Source: Nocardioides gilvus
GTDB lineage: Bacteria > Actinomycetota > Actinomycetes > Propionibacteriales > Nocardioidaceae
Direction: 5' to 3'
Assembly (NCBI RefSeq): GCF_003194605.1
Contig: NZ_QHKY01000001.1
Span: forward strand, 930,001 to 994,000
DNA length: 64,000 nt
A program made the translations under genes and the position numbers. Below the pieces are notes generated by a model, which was given only the letters and a program-made list of their open reading frames with translations, ran no database searches and was not told the DNA's origin. Of this stretch, positions 9,488 to 17,601 are shown one piece after another. The stretch's first letter is position 1, and the number at the start of each line of letters is the position of its first letter.

Positions 9488-11386
9488 GTGTCCGCCCCCG
9501 TTCCCCAGTTCTGCCCCACGCCGCGCGAGCTGGATGATCTCGAACTGCTGCTGAGCGGCGCCCTGGCGCCCCGCCGCCGTTTCGACGACCCGGCGGCCTT
9601 CGACGCTCTCGTCACTCTCGACCTCCCCGAGCACCTGGTCGGGCAGACCGTCGAGCTGGTCGACCCCGAGGGCCTGCCGTTGGCCCGACTCGAGCCGTCG
9701 GGTGACCTCACGCCGCTCTCCCACCCCGAGCACGGCCCCTTCCGCCGCTTGCACCTGACGCCGGCCGAGGCGCGAGCTGCGTACGCGGGTCGTAACTGGA
9801 TCCCGGTCACCGCACCGCTCACCACGCTCGAGCTGAGCCGTCTCAACCGTCGCGGTCCGCTGGTGCTGCTCGCCCTCGTGGGCACGGGCACCGGCTCACT
9901 CCCCCGCGTCGACCTGCTGCGCGCAACCCTGGCGGCGACCGAGTCGCTGAGCGACGCCGTTGTCGTCGCGGTGCCGCTGGCCGCGCACGGCGACGAGCGC
10001 GCCGACGCCCGACTCCAGGAGCGGGTGGTGGCGGCGTACGCCGCTGGAGACCCGGTCTGGCCGCTGGCGGCGCGCGACTCCGAGCCTGACTTGGGCGACT
10101 ACCCGGCCGCCGTCGCCGCGGTCCTCTCCCGCGCGCGCAAGGGCCCGGCCGAGCGCGGCCTGGTCCTCTTCTTCACTGGTCTCTCCGGCAGTGGCAAGTC
10201 GACTCTGGCCCGGGCGCTGATCGACCGGGTCCTGGAGTCCGGTGAACGCAGCGTCACCAGCCTGGACGGCGACGTCGTACGCCGCACCCTCTCGTCGGGG
10301 CTCTCCTTCAGCAAGGAGGACCGGGAGACCAACATCCGGCGCATCGGCTGGGTGGCCGCCGAGGTCGCCCGCCACGGCGGTCTGGCGGTGGTGAGCCCGA
10401 TCGCCCCCTTTGCGCAGACCCGCGACGAGGTGCGCGCGATGGTCGAGGCCGCCGGCGGCACGTTCTTCCTGGTCCACGTCGCGACGCCGGTCGAGGAGTG
10501 TGAGCGCCGCGACCGCAAGGGGCTGTACGCGAAGGCCCGTCGCGGCGAGATCCCGGAGTTCACCGGGATCTCCTCTCCCTACGAGGAGCCCGAGGACGCC
10601 GATGTGCGCGTCGACACCACCGGCCGCAGCGTGGAGGCCGCCCTCGACGACGTCCTCGATGCACTGTCGGCGGCCGGTGTGCTCGACGTACGCCACTCGT
10701 CCCCCACCTTGACCGCACCCGACACCGTCGCCCCCGCGAGCGTCCCCGCGCCCACGCACGCCTCGACGAGTGCGCCGCTGATCGTCCCGCCTGTCTCGTC
10801 GGTCCAGTCGGTCCCGTCGGCCCCTGAGCCGGCCCCTGCGCACGCAGCTCATTCACTCCCCCACGAAACCCTCAGCGTGCTCTTCGTCTGCACCGCCAAC
10901 GTGTGCCGTTCTGCCTTCATGGAGCTGCTCACGATCTCGATGGTGGGCAACGCCCTCGACGTGGCCTCGACCGGCACGGAGGCGGTGAAGGGAAAGAAGA
11001 TGGACCCCGTCATCGAGGCGCTCCTGCCCGAGGGGGTCTCCGGCGAGCGGCACCGCAGCTATCCGACGAGCGCGGAGTTGTTGGCCGCGGCCGACCTGGT
11101 GCTGACCGCGGAGCAGAGCCACGTCACCGACCTGGTCTCGCTGTATCCCGGGGAGTTCCGCAAGATCTTCACCCTGGGTCAATTCGCGGAGACCGCGGCG
11201 TCGACCCACCTCACCGGGCGGGCGCTGATCGAGCACGCGGGCCACTTCCGCGCTCGCAGCACGGCCGACAACGACATCAAGGACCCCTACCGCCGGGGCC
11301 CTGAGCCGACCGCGGCCGCCGCGAAGAAGATCACCGCGATGCTCGAGGTGGCGCTGCCCTCCCTGGTGGGAGCCGTGCGGCGCTGA
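9488..11386 (+). CDS. cysC: Three-part fusion: degenerate ATP-sulfurylase-like domain, APS kinase, low-molecular-weight phosphatase domain
   Basis: This 632-residue protein starts at GTG 9488; the frame runs back to 9389 but that N-terminus has no family match. Residues 1-200 resemble the N-terminal PUA-like part of ATP sulfurylase (PRELDDLELLLSGALAP, GRNWIPVTAP), but the catalytic QxRNP and HxxH motifs are missing. Residues ~225-395 are a full adenylylsulfate kinase: P-loop GLSGSGKS (231-238), DGDVVRRTLSSGLSFSKEDR, and DRKGLYAKARRGEIPEFTGI. A Pro/Ala/Ser linker follows, then a low-molecular-weight protein-tyrosine-phosphatase/arsenate-reductase-like domain with FVCTANVCRS (Cys468, Arg474) and a DPYR acid loop (Asp599). 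It should phosphorylate APS to PAPS. The phosphatase part is unexplained. TGATG overlap couples it to the permease. Confidence 0.85.
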   Translation: MSAPVPQFCPTPRELDDLELLLSGALAPRRRFDDPAAFDALVTLDLPEHLVGQTVELVDPEGLPLARLEPSGDLTPLSHPEHGPFRRLHLTPAEARAAYAGRNWIPVTAPLTTLELSRLNRRGPLVLLALVGTGTGSLPRVDLLRATLAATESLSDAVVVAVPLAAHGDERADARLQERVVAAYAAGDPVWPLAARDSEPDLGDYPAAVAAVLSRARKGPAERGLVLFFTGLSGSGKSTLARALIDRVLESGERSVTSLDGDVVRRTLSSGLSFSKEDRETNIRRIGWVAAEVARHGGLAVVSPIAPFAQTRDEVRAMVEAAGGTFFLVHVATPVEECERRDRKGLYAKARRGEIPEFTGISSPYEEPEDADVRVDTTGRSVEAALDDVLDALSAAGVLDVRHSSPTLTAPDTVAPASVPAPTHASTSAPLIVPPVSSVQSVPSAPEPAPAHAAHSLPHETLSVLFVCTANVCRSAFMELLTISMVGNALDVASTGTEAVKGKKMDPVIEALLPEGVSGERHRSYPTSAELLAAADLVLTAEQSHVTDLVSLYPGEFRKIFTLGQFAETAASTHLTGRALIEHAGHFRARSTADNDIKDPYRRGPEPTAAAAKKITAMLEVALPSLVGAVRR

Positions 11387-12411
11387 TGGACGCACTGACG
11401 CTCCTCGACTGGGCCACCTGGTCCTTCTTCTCGGTGATGATCGCCGGCTTCGTGGTCGGCATCGTCGTCGGTCTCACCGGCATGGGCGGCGGCGCCCTGA
11501 TGACGCCGGCGCTGATCTTCCTGGGGGTGGGTGACACCGCGACCGTGGTGACGGCCGACCTCACGGCTGCGGCGGTCTACAAGACCAGCGGCGCGATCGT
11601 GCACAAGCGCGAGGGCTCGCCCAACATGGCGTTGGCCAAGTGGTTGATCCTCGGGTCGGTGCCCACCGCCCTGCTCGGGCCCTACCTGGTCTCGTGGTTC
11701 ACCGACTCACCCGAACAACTCGACCGGGTGCTGAAGCTGAGCATCGGTTTCGCCCTTCTGCTCGCCGCCGCCACCTACGCCGCCCGGCTCTACGTCAACC
11801 TCCTGCGGGTGCGCAAGGGCACCCAGGTCGAGGATGACGACCCCGCCATCAAGCCGCTGCCGACCTTCCTCGTCGGCGTCGCCGGCGGGCTCCTGGTGGG
11901 CATCACCAGCGTCGGGTCGGGCTCGGTCATCATGATCTGCCTGCTGATGCTCTACCCGGGCCTGAGCGCGGTCCGTCTGGTCGGCACCGACCTGGTGCAG
12001 GCGGTCCCGCTGGTGCTGGCCGCGGCGATCGCCAACATCGCCATCCACGGCCTCGACCTGGGCATCACCATCCCGCTGATCCTCGGCTCGGTGCCGGGCA
12101 CGATCCTGGGCTCCAAGCTCGCTCCGCGCATCCGCCAGTCGTTCATCCGTCGCGCCATCGTCGTGGTGCTGACCATGTCGGGGGTCGCGCTGCTCGACAA
12201 GGCCGGGTGGGCGCCGCTGGGCGCCGGACCCGACGAGACCTACCCGATGCTGATCATCGGTGTCGGCCTGGCGGTGGTCGTGCTGCTCCCGCTGGCGTGG
12301 GGCCTGATCCGCCGCACGGTCGGGTTGCCGATGTTCGGTGCGCCCACGGTGGAGGAGCTCGACGTGCCGGAGGCGTCCGCGCGCAGGCGGCGCGTGAGGG
12401 AGCGTACGTAG
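11386..12411 (+). CDS. TauE/SafE-family sulfite/sulfonate exporter-like permease
   Basis: This 341-residue integral membrane protein has about eight to nine hydrophobic segments and the family hallmark GLTGMGGGALMTPALIF near the N-terminus, repeated as VGITSVGSGSVIM in the second half; these are the two inverted-repeat TauE signatures. The TDLTAAAVYK and GTDLVQAVPLVLAAAI sequences also fit. Its ATG shares one base with the APS-kinase fusion stop. TauE/SafE proteins move sulfite, sulfonates or related anions across the membrane; in this operon a sulfate- or sulfite-related anion is the likely cargo. Direction of transport cannot be told from sequence. The C-terminal tail is short and Arg-rich. 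Confidence 0.88.
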   Translation: MDALTLLDWATWSFFSVMIAGFVVGIVVGLTGMGGGALMTPALIFLGVGDTATVVTADLTAAAVYKTSGAIVHKREGSPNMALAKWLILGSVPTALLGPYLVSWFTDSPEQLDRVLKLSIGFALLLAAATYAARLYVNLLRVRKGTQVEDDDPAIKPLPTFLVGVAGGLLVGITSVGSGSVIMICLLMLYPGLSAVRLVGTDLVQAVPLVLAAAIANIAIHGLDLGITIPLILGSVPGTILGSKLAPRIRQSFIRRAIVVVLTMSGVALLDKAGWAPLGAGPDETYPMLIIGVGLAVVVLLPLAWGLIRRTVGLPMFGAPTVEELDVPEASARRRRVRERT

Positions 12412-12497
12412 CCGAGCGCCAAGACGTGTCAAGGACGCCCAACAGGCAGGGCTACGATGGCCGCTGCTGTCCCGATGAGAGGCCCCAGAGAATCACC

Positions 12498-13412
12498 ATG
12501 ACCCAGACCCACTCCGACTACCAGCTGAGCCAGCTGGACCAGCTCGAGGCGGAGTCGATCCACATCTTCCGTGAGGTCGCCGCCGAGTTCGAGAAGCCGG
12601 TCCTGATGTTTTCCGGCGGCAAGGACTCCATCGTCATGCTCCGCCTCGCGGAGAAGGCGTTCCACCCGGCGAAGATCCCCTTCCCGATCCTGCAGATCGA
12701 CAACGGCCTGGACTTCCCCGAGGTCGCCGTGACCCGCGATCGTTGGGTCGACCGTCTGGGCGTCAAGCTCGTGGTCGCCTCCATCGACGACGCGATCGCC
12801 CGCGGCATCGTGACCGACGACGGCAAGACCTCGCGCAACCGGCTGCAGACCCCGACGCTGCTCAACGCGATCGAAGAGAACGGCTTCACTGCCGCCTTCG
12901 GTGGCGGTCGCCGCGACGAGGAGAAGGCCCGCGCCAAGGAGCGCGTCTACTCCCACCGTGACGAGTTCGGCCAGTGGGACCCGAAGATGCAGCGTCCCGA
13001 GTTGTGGAGCCTCTACAACGGCCGTCTGCACGCCGGTGAGCACATGCGCATCTTCCCGATCTCCAACTGGACCGAGCTGGACATCTGGGACTACATCCGC
13101 CGCGAGGAGATCGAGATCCCCCAGATCTACTTCGCCCACCAGCGTCGCGTCTTCGAGCGCGACGGCATGCTGATGACCGAGACTCCGCTCAACCCGCTGC
13201 GCAACGGCGAGACCGTCTCCGAGCGCACCGTCCGATTCCGTACGTGCGGCGACATGACCCTGACCGGGTGCGTGGAGTCCGAGGCCAGCACGCTGGACGC
13301 GATCATCGAGGAGATCTCGGTGGCCCGTCTGACCGAACGCGGCGCGACCCGTGGCGACGACCGCTTCTCCGAGGCAGCCATGGAAGACCGCAAGAAGGAA
13401 GGCTACTTCTGA
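12498..13412 (+). CDS. cysD: Sulfate adenylyltransferase subunit 2
   Basis: This 304-residue small subunit of ATP sulfurylase makes adenosine-5'-phosphosulfate (APS) from ATP and sulfate. The PP-loop LMFSGGKDSIVML is at about residues 36-48, and FGGGRRDEEKARAKERVYS and FPISNWTELDIWDYI follow as in CysD. The ATG at 12498 gives the normal N-terminus; the frame stays open upstream within the permease gene as a shadow. Its TGA overlaps the cysN ATG by one base, so the two subunits are made together. Length and motifs are complete. With the APS-kinase domain 1 kb upstream, the operon can run sulfate to APS to PAPS. Confidence 0.95.
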   Translation: MTQTHSDYQLSQLDQLEAESIHIFREVAAEFEKPVLMFSGGKDSIVMLRLAEKAFHPAKIPFPILQIDNGLDFPEVAVTRDRWVDRLGVKLVVASIDDAIARGIVTDDGKTSRNRLQTPTLLNAIEENGFTAAFGGGRRDEEKARAKERVYSHRDEFGQWDPKMQRPELWSLYNGRLHAGEHMRIFPISNWTELDIWDYIRREEIEIPQIYFAHQRRVFERDGMLMTETPLNPLRNGETVSERTVRFRTCGDMTLTGCVESEASTLDAIIEEISVARLTERGATRGDDRFSEAAMEDRKKEGYF

Positions 13413-14698
13413 TGGCCACCCCAGAGATCACGACTGAGAAGCCGCGGATGGACCTGCTGCGTTTCGCCACCGCCGGCTCCGTGGACGACGGCAAGTCGAC
13501 CCTGATCGGTCGGCTTCTGTACGACTCCAAGTCGATCTTCGCCGACCAGCTCGAGGCCGTCGAGAAGACGTCCTCGGACCGTGGCGACGACTATGTCGAC
13601 TTGTCGCTCCTGACCGACGGTCTGCGCTCGGAGCGCGAGCAGGGCATCACCATCGACGTGGCCTACCGCTACTTCGCGACCCCGCAGCGCAAGTTCATCA
13701 TCGCGGACACCCCCGGCCACATCCAGTACACCCGCAACATGGTGACCGGTGCGTCGACCGCCGACCTGGGTCTGGTGCTGGTCGATGCCCGCAACGGCCT
13801 GACCGAGCAGTCGCGTCGCCACGCAGTGCTCCTGAGCCTGCTGCGGGTGCCCCACCTGGTGCTGGCGATCAACAAAATGGACCTGGTCGGCTGGGACGAG
13901 GAGATCTACAACAAGATCCACGCCGAGTTCACCCAGTTTGCGACCAAGCTCAACATCCCCGACCTCGAGGTCATCCCGATCTCGGCGCTCCAGGGCGACA
14001 ACGTGGTCAACCGCTCGCAGAACACGCCTTGGTACCAGGGCCCCACCCTGATGCACCACCTGGAGCACGTGCACGTGGCCAGCGACCGCGACCTGGTCGA
14101 CGTCCGCTTCCCGGTGCAGTACGTGATCCGTCCCAAGTCGGACGACTTCCACGACTACCGCGGTTATGCCGGCATGGTGGCCAGCGGCGTGATGAAGAAG
14201 GGCGACGAGGTCATCGTGCTGCCCAGCGGCATGACCTCGAAGATTGCCGCCATCGACACCTTCGAGGGCGAGGTCCGTCAGGCCTTCCCGCCGATGTCGG
14301 TCACGGTGCGTCTCGAGGACGACGTCGACGTGAGCCGCGGCGACATGATCGCCCGCGTCAACAACGCCCCGAAGCCGAGCCAGGACATCGACGCGATGGT
14401 CTGCTGGATGACCAACGAGCCGCTGCGCCAAGGCCAGAAGCTCGCCATCAAGCACACCACCCGCACCGCTCGCGCCCTGGTCAAGGACATCCAGTACAGG
14501 TTGGACATCAACTCCCTGCACCGGGACCAGGACACCGGCGAGCTCGGGCTCAACGAGATCGGCCGCGTCAAGCTGCGTACGACGGTCCCACTGCTGGTGG
14601 ACGAGTATGCGAAGAACCGGACCACCGGGTCGTTCATCCTGATTGATGAGGGGACCGGCGTGACGGTCGGCGCTGGGATGATCATCGGCGCGAGCTGA
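13412..14698 (+). CDS. cysN: Sulfate adenylyltransferase subunit 1 (GTPase)
   Basis: This 428-residue GTPase subunit drives APS synthesis by CysD. GTP-binding motifs are AGSVDDGKST (G1), DTPGHIQYT (G3) and INKMDLV (G4); the REQGITIDVAYRYF switch sequence is intact. EF-Tu-like beta-barrel domains follow. There is no fused APS kinase at its C-terminus, unlike many actinobacterial CysNC proteins; that activity sits in the fusion gene at the head of the operon. The ATG at 13412 overlaps the cysD stop. A good terminator hairpin follows 15 nt after the stop. Confidence 0.95.
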   Translation: MATPEITTEKPRMDLLRFATAGSVDDGKSTLIGRLLYDSKSIFADQLEAVEKTSSDRGDDYVDLSLLTDGLRSEREQGITIDVAYRYFATPQRKFIIADTPGHIQYTRNMVTGASTADLGLVLVDARNGLTEQSRRHAVLLSLLRVPHLVLAINKMDLVGWDEEIYNKIHAEFTQFATKLNIPDLEVIPISALQGDNVVNRSQNTPWYQGPTLMHHLEHVHVASDRDLVDVRFPVQYVIRPKSDDFHDYRGYAGMVASGVMKKGDEVIVLPSGMTSKIAAIDTFEGEVRQAFPPMSVTVRLEDDVDVSRGDMIARVNNAPKPSQDIDAMVCWMTNEPLRQGQKLAIKHTTRTARALVKDIQYRLDINSLHRDQDTGELGLNEIGRVKLRTTVPLLVDEYAKNRTTGSFILIDEGTGVTVGAGMIIGAS

Positions 14699-14712
14699 TT
14701 CTGTACGTCGTC

Positions 14713-14748
14713 AACGCGGGTGTCGGGCTTCGGCCTGGCACCCGCGTT
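14713..14748 (+). terminator. Intrinsic terminator of the sulfate-activation operon
   Basis: AACGCGGGTG (14713-14722) pairs perfectly with CACCCGCGTT (14739-14748), with further partial pairing inside the 16-nt loop, followed by a moderately T-rich stretch. It lies directly after cysN and before the wbpD operon. Confidence 0.75.
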
Positions 14749-14913
14749 CTTCGTTCGTCACACAGCGACGGCCTGCGGACCTGACGTCATCACTCCCCTC
14801 GACACCGTCCAATTTTGCGGCGCCGAAACTGTGTGGGTCCGGCCGTCTGACACAATCTGTGGCGATCGGTCGCAGTTCTTGCTCCGCGGCGCACAGTTGG
14901 GGAAGGTTGGAAA

Positions 14914-15510
14914 TTGTCTGTCCGCATTGTCGACAGCGCTGAAGTCCATGAGACCGCCACCGTCGGAGATGGCTCATCGGTCTGGCATCTCGCCCAGGTC
15001 CGCGAAGACGCTCGTCTCGGTGACAATTGCATCATCGGCCGGGGTGCCTACGTCGGCAGTGGCGTCACCTTGGGCGACAACTGCAAGGTGCAGAACTACG
15101 CGTTGCTGTACGAGCCGGCCACTCTCGAGGACGGTGTCTTCATTGGCCCGGCTGTGGTGTTGACCAACGACACTTATCCCCGGGCCATCAATCCGGACGG
15201 CACCATCAAGTCGGCCTCCGACTGGGACCCGACTGGAGTCGAGATCCGCACCGGCGCCGCGATCGGCGCGCGCTCGGTCTGCGTCGCCCCAGTGACGATC
15301 GGCGCCTGGGCTCTGGTCGCCGCGGGTTCCGTGGTGACCAAGGACGTCCCCGATCACGCTCTTGTTGCCGGTGTCCCCGCCCGTCAACTCGGATGGGTCG
15401 GCAAGACCGGCCACCGATTGAACGAAGAGTCGCCCAGTCGTTTCATTTGCCCTGACACCGGCGAGACCTACATCGAATCTGACGGTCGCCTGGCCGTTGA
15501 GAAAGGCTGA
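14914..15510 (+). CDS. wbpD: UDP-2-acetamido-3-amino-glucuronate N-acetyltransferase (WbpD type)
   Basis: This 198-residue left-handed beta-helix acetyltransferase has hexapeptide repeats throughout (GDNCIIGRGAYVGSGVTLGD, then KVQNYALLYEPATLEDGVFIGP). The NDTYPRA and GARSVCVAPVTIG sequences are characteristic of WbpD/WlbB enzymes, which acetylate the 3-amino group of UDP-GlcNAc(3NH2)A. TTG at 14914 is the start, with GGGGAAGG upstream; no in-frame ATG is near. It heads a four-gene set (acetyltransferase, aminotransferase, oxidoreductase, 6-dehydrogenase) equivalent to Pseudomonas wbpABED, only reordered. The next gene follows after 4 nt. The 215-nt gap upstream holds the cysN terminator and presumably the operon promoter. 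Confidence 0.85.
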   Translation: MSVRIVDSAEVHETATVGDGSSVWHLAQVREDARLGDNCIIGRGAYVGSGVTLGDNCKVQNYALLYEPATLEDGVFIGPAVVLTNDTYPRAINPDGTIKSASDWDPTGVEIRTGAAIGARSVCVAPVTIGAWALVAAGSVVTKDVPDHALVAGVPARQLGWVGKTGHRLNEESPSRFICPDTGETYIESDGRLAVEKG

Positions 15511-15514
15511 GACC

Positions 15515-16603
15515 GTGAACGAGTTCATTCCCCCTGCCAAGCCGATCATCGGCGACGAGGAGCGGGAGGCTGTTGACCGCGTCATGCGCAGCGGCATGAT
15601 CGCTCAGGGTCCCGAGGTCGCAGCCTTCGAGCAGGAGTTCGCGCAACATTTCGGTCTGGATCGTGCCTGCGTCGCGGTCAACTCCGGCACTTCGGGACTG
15701 CACCTCGGACTGCTGTCGGCCGGTGTCAAGGCTGGGGACGAAGTGATCGTTCCTTCCTTCACTTTCGCCGCCACAGCGAACTCGGTCGCGCTGACCGGGG
15801 CCACGCCCGTCTTCGCTGACATCGACCCCGTGAGTTTCTGCCTCGACCCCCAGAGCGTGGAAGCATCGATCACCGAACGCACCGTCGCGATCATGCCTGT
15901 GCACCTGTACGGCCACCCCGCCGACATGAAGGCCCTTCAGGAGATCGCTGATCGCCATGGCCTGAAGATCTTCGAGGACGCCGCCCAAGCTCACGGCGCT
16001 TCGCTGGACGGCACGCCTGTAGGCGGGTTCGGTGACTTCGGCATGTTCTCGATGTACCCGACCAAGAACATGACCTCTGGTGAGGGCGGCATGGTCTCCG
16101 TCGTCAACGCGGAGATCGAGCGCAACATGCGCCTCTACCGCAACCAGGGCATGGAGCGTCAGTACGAGAACGAGGTCGTCGGCTTCAACAACCGCATGAC
16201 CGACATCCACGCCGCGATCGGGCGCGTCCAACTGACTAAGGTGGGCGCCTGGACTGCCACGCGACAGTCGAACGCCGCTTTCCTGAGCGAGAGCCTCCAG
16301 GGCGTCCAGGTTCCCCACGTCGCGGATGGGGCAGTGCACGTCTACCACCAGTACACGGTGCGCGTACCTCAGGACCGGGACGGCCTCGCAGCCGCCCTGA
16401 AGTCCGAATTTAACATCGGCTCAGGCATGTTCTACCCGACCCCCAACCACCAACTGGCCCCCTTCCAGGTCGACGTCGAACTCCCGGAGACGGCCGCTGC
16501 CGCCCGTGAGTGCCTCTCTCTCCCCGTGCACCCGTCCGTGGACGAAGCTGGCCTCGAACGCATCGTGCACGCCGTCAACACTCTCGCGAAGGCTGGTTCC
16601 TGA
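15515..16603 (+). CDS. wbpE: UDP-2-acetamido-3-keto-glucuronate aminotransferase (WbpE type, DegT/DnrJ/EryC1)
   Basis: This 362-residue PLP-dependent sugar aminotransferase carries the family's NSGTSGLHLGLLSAGV and VIVPSFTFAATANSV segments, FEDAAQAHGA with the PLP-ring Asp, and YPTKNMTSGEGG with the Schiff-base Lys. GTG at 15515 is preferred, with AAAGG upstream; an in-frame TTG at 15497 would overlap wbpD. WbpE enzymes put an amino group at C3 using glutamate. The stop shares one base with the start of the oxidoreductase gene. Assignment to the C3 pathway rather than C4 rests on the neighbours. Confidence 0.88.
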   Translation: MNEFIPPAKPIIGDEEREAVDRVMRSGMIAQGPEVAAFEQEFAQHFGLDRACVAVNSGTSGLHLGLLSAGVKAGDEVIVPSFTFAATANSVALTGATPVFADIDPVSFCLDPQSVEASITERTVAIMPVHLYGHPADMKALQEIADRHGLKIFEDAAQAHGASLDGTPVGGFGDFGMFSMYPTKNMTSGEGGMVSVVNAEIERNMRLYRNQGMERQYENEVVGFNNRMTDIHAAIGRVQLTKVGAWTATRQSNAAFLSESLQGVQVPHVADGAVHVYHQYTVRVPQDRDGLAAALKSEFNIGSGMFYPTPNHQLAPFQVDVELPETAAAARECLSLPVHPSVDEAGLERIVHAVNTLAKAGS

Positions 16604-17601
16604 TGTCTGATCTGCGTGTAGGCCTCGTCGGCATTGGCATGATGGGCCGCAACCACGCCCGAGTGCTGCGTTCGATCGAGGGGCTCGACCTGGTTGCCGT
16701 GGCTGACCCCGCCGGCGACAAGCACGGCATGGCTGGCACCGCCACGGTCGTCGACACCGTTGCCGAGATGATCGCGATCGGCATCGACATGGCGGTCGTT
16801 GCCACTCCCACCGTCTACCACCTCGCCACCGGACTGGAGCTGGCCGCTGCCGGGGTGCATACCCTCATCGAGAAGCCGCTGGCCACCGACGGCCCCGAGT
16901 CCAAGCAACTCGTCGAGGCATTCGAGGCCGCCGGGCTCGTCAACGCCGTGGGTCACATCGAGCGTTGCAACCCGGCACTGGTCGCCCTCCGCGCTCGACT
17001 GGACAACGGCGATCTCGGAAGCATCTACCAGGTCGCCACCCGGCGTCAGGGTCCCTTCCCGAACCGCATAGCCGACGTCGGAGTGGTCAAGGACCTTGCC
17101 ACCCACGACATCGACCTCACCGCCTGGGTGCTCCAGGACAAGTACAAGACCGTCTCGGCCCACACGGCCCACAAGAGCGGGCGGCCTCACGAGGACCTCA
17201 TCTCCGTGACCGCCAAGACAGCTGGCGGCACCGTGGTCAGCCACCTGGTCAACTGGCTCTCGCCTCTCAAGGAACGCCTCACCATCGTCACCGGTGAGAA
17301 GGGCACGTTCGTGGCGGACACCCTCAACGCAGACCTCACGTTCCACGAGAACGGTCTCGTCGCCACTGAGTGGGACCAAATCTCCACCTTCCGCGGCGTG
17401 ACCGAAGGCAACAGTACTCGCTTCGCCATCCCCAAGCCGGAGCCCCTGAAAGTGCAGCACGAGGCCTTCCGCGATGCGGTGCGCGGTACGCGACAGGACG
17501 TGGTCACGATGCGTGAAGGCATGCGCACCGTCATGGTCGCGGATGCCTGCATCTTGTCAGCTCGGGAAGAGCGCACCGTTTCAATCGAACAGGACATATG
17601 A
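16603..17601 (+). CDS. wbpB: UDP-N-acetyl-glucosaminuronate 3-dehydrogenase (WbpB type, Gfo/Idh/MocA)
   Basis: This 332-residue oxidoreductase has an N-terminal NAD-binding domain (VGLVGIGMMGRNHARVL) and the family signature EKPLATD. It also has GHIERCNPAL, DLATHDIDLTAWVL (the active-site region with His), and a beta-sheet C-terminal domain. In the WbpA-B-E-D pathway this enzyme oxidises C3 of UDP-GlcNAcA, giving the keto group that WbpE aminates. The ATG at 16603 overlaps the aminotransferase stop by one base (TGATG), and its own stop overlaps the next gene by four. The order and coupling support the pathway assignment. Confidence 0.88.
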   Translation: MSDLRVGLVGIGMMGRNHARVLRSIEGLDLVAVADPAGDKHGMAGTATVVDTVAEMIAIGIDMAVVATPTVYHLATGLELAAAGVHTLIEKPLATDGPESKQLVEAFEAAGLVNAVGHIERCNPALVALRARLDNGDLGSIYQVATRRQGPFPNRIADVGVVKDLATHDIDLTAWVLQDKYKTVSAHTAHKSGRPHEDLISVTAKTAGGTVVSHLVNWLSPLKERLTIVTGEKGTFVADTLNADLTFHENGLVATEWDQISTFRGVTEGNSTRFAIPKPEPLKVQHEAFRDAVRGTRQDVVTMREGMRTVMVADACILSAREERTVSIEQDI

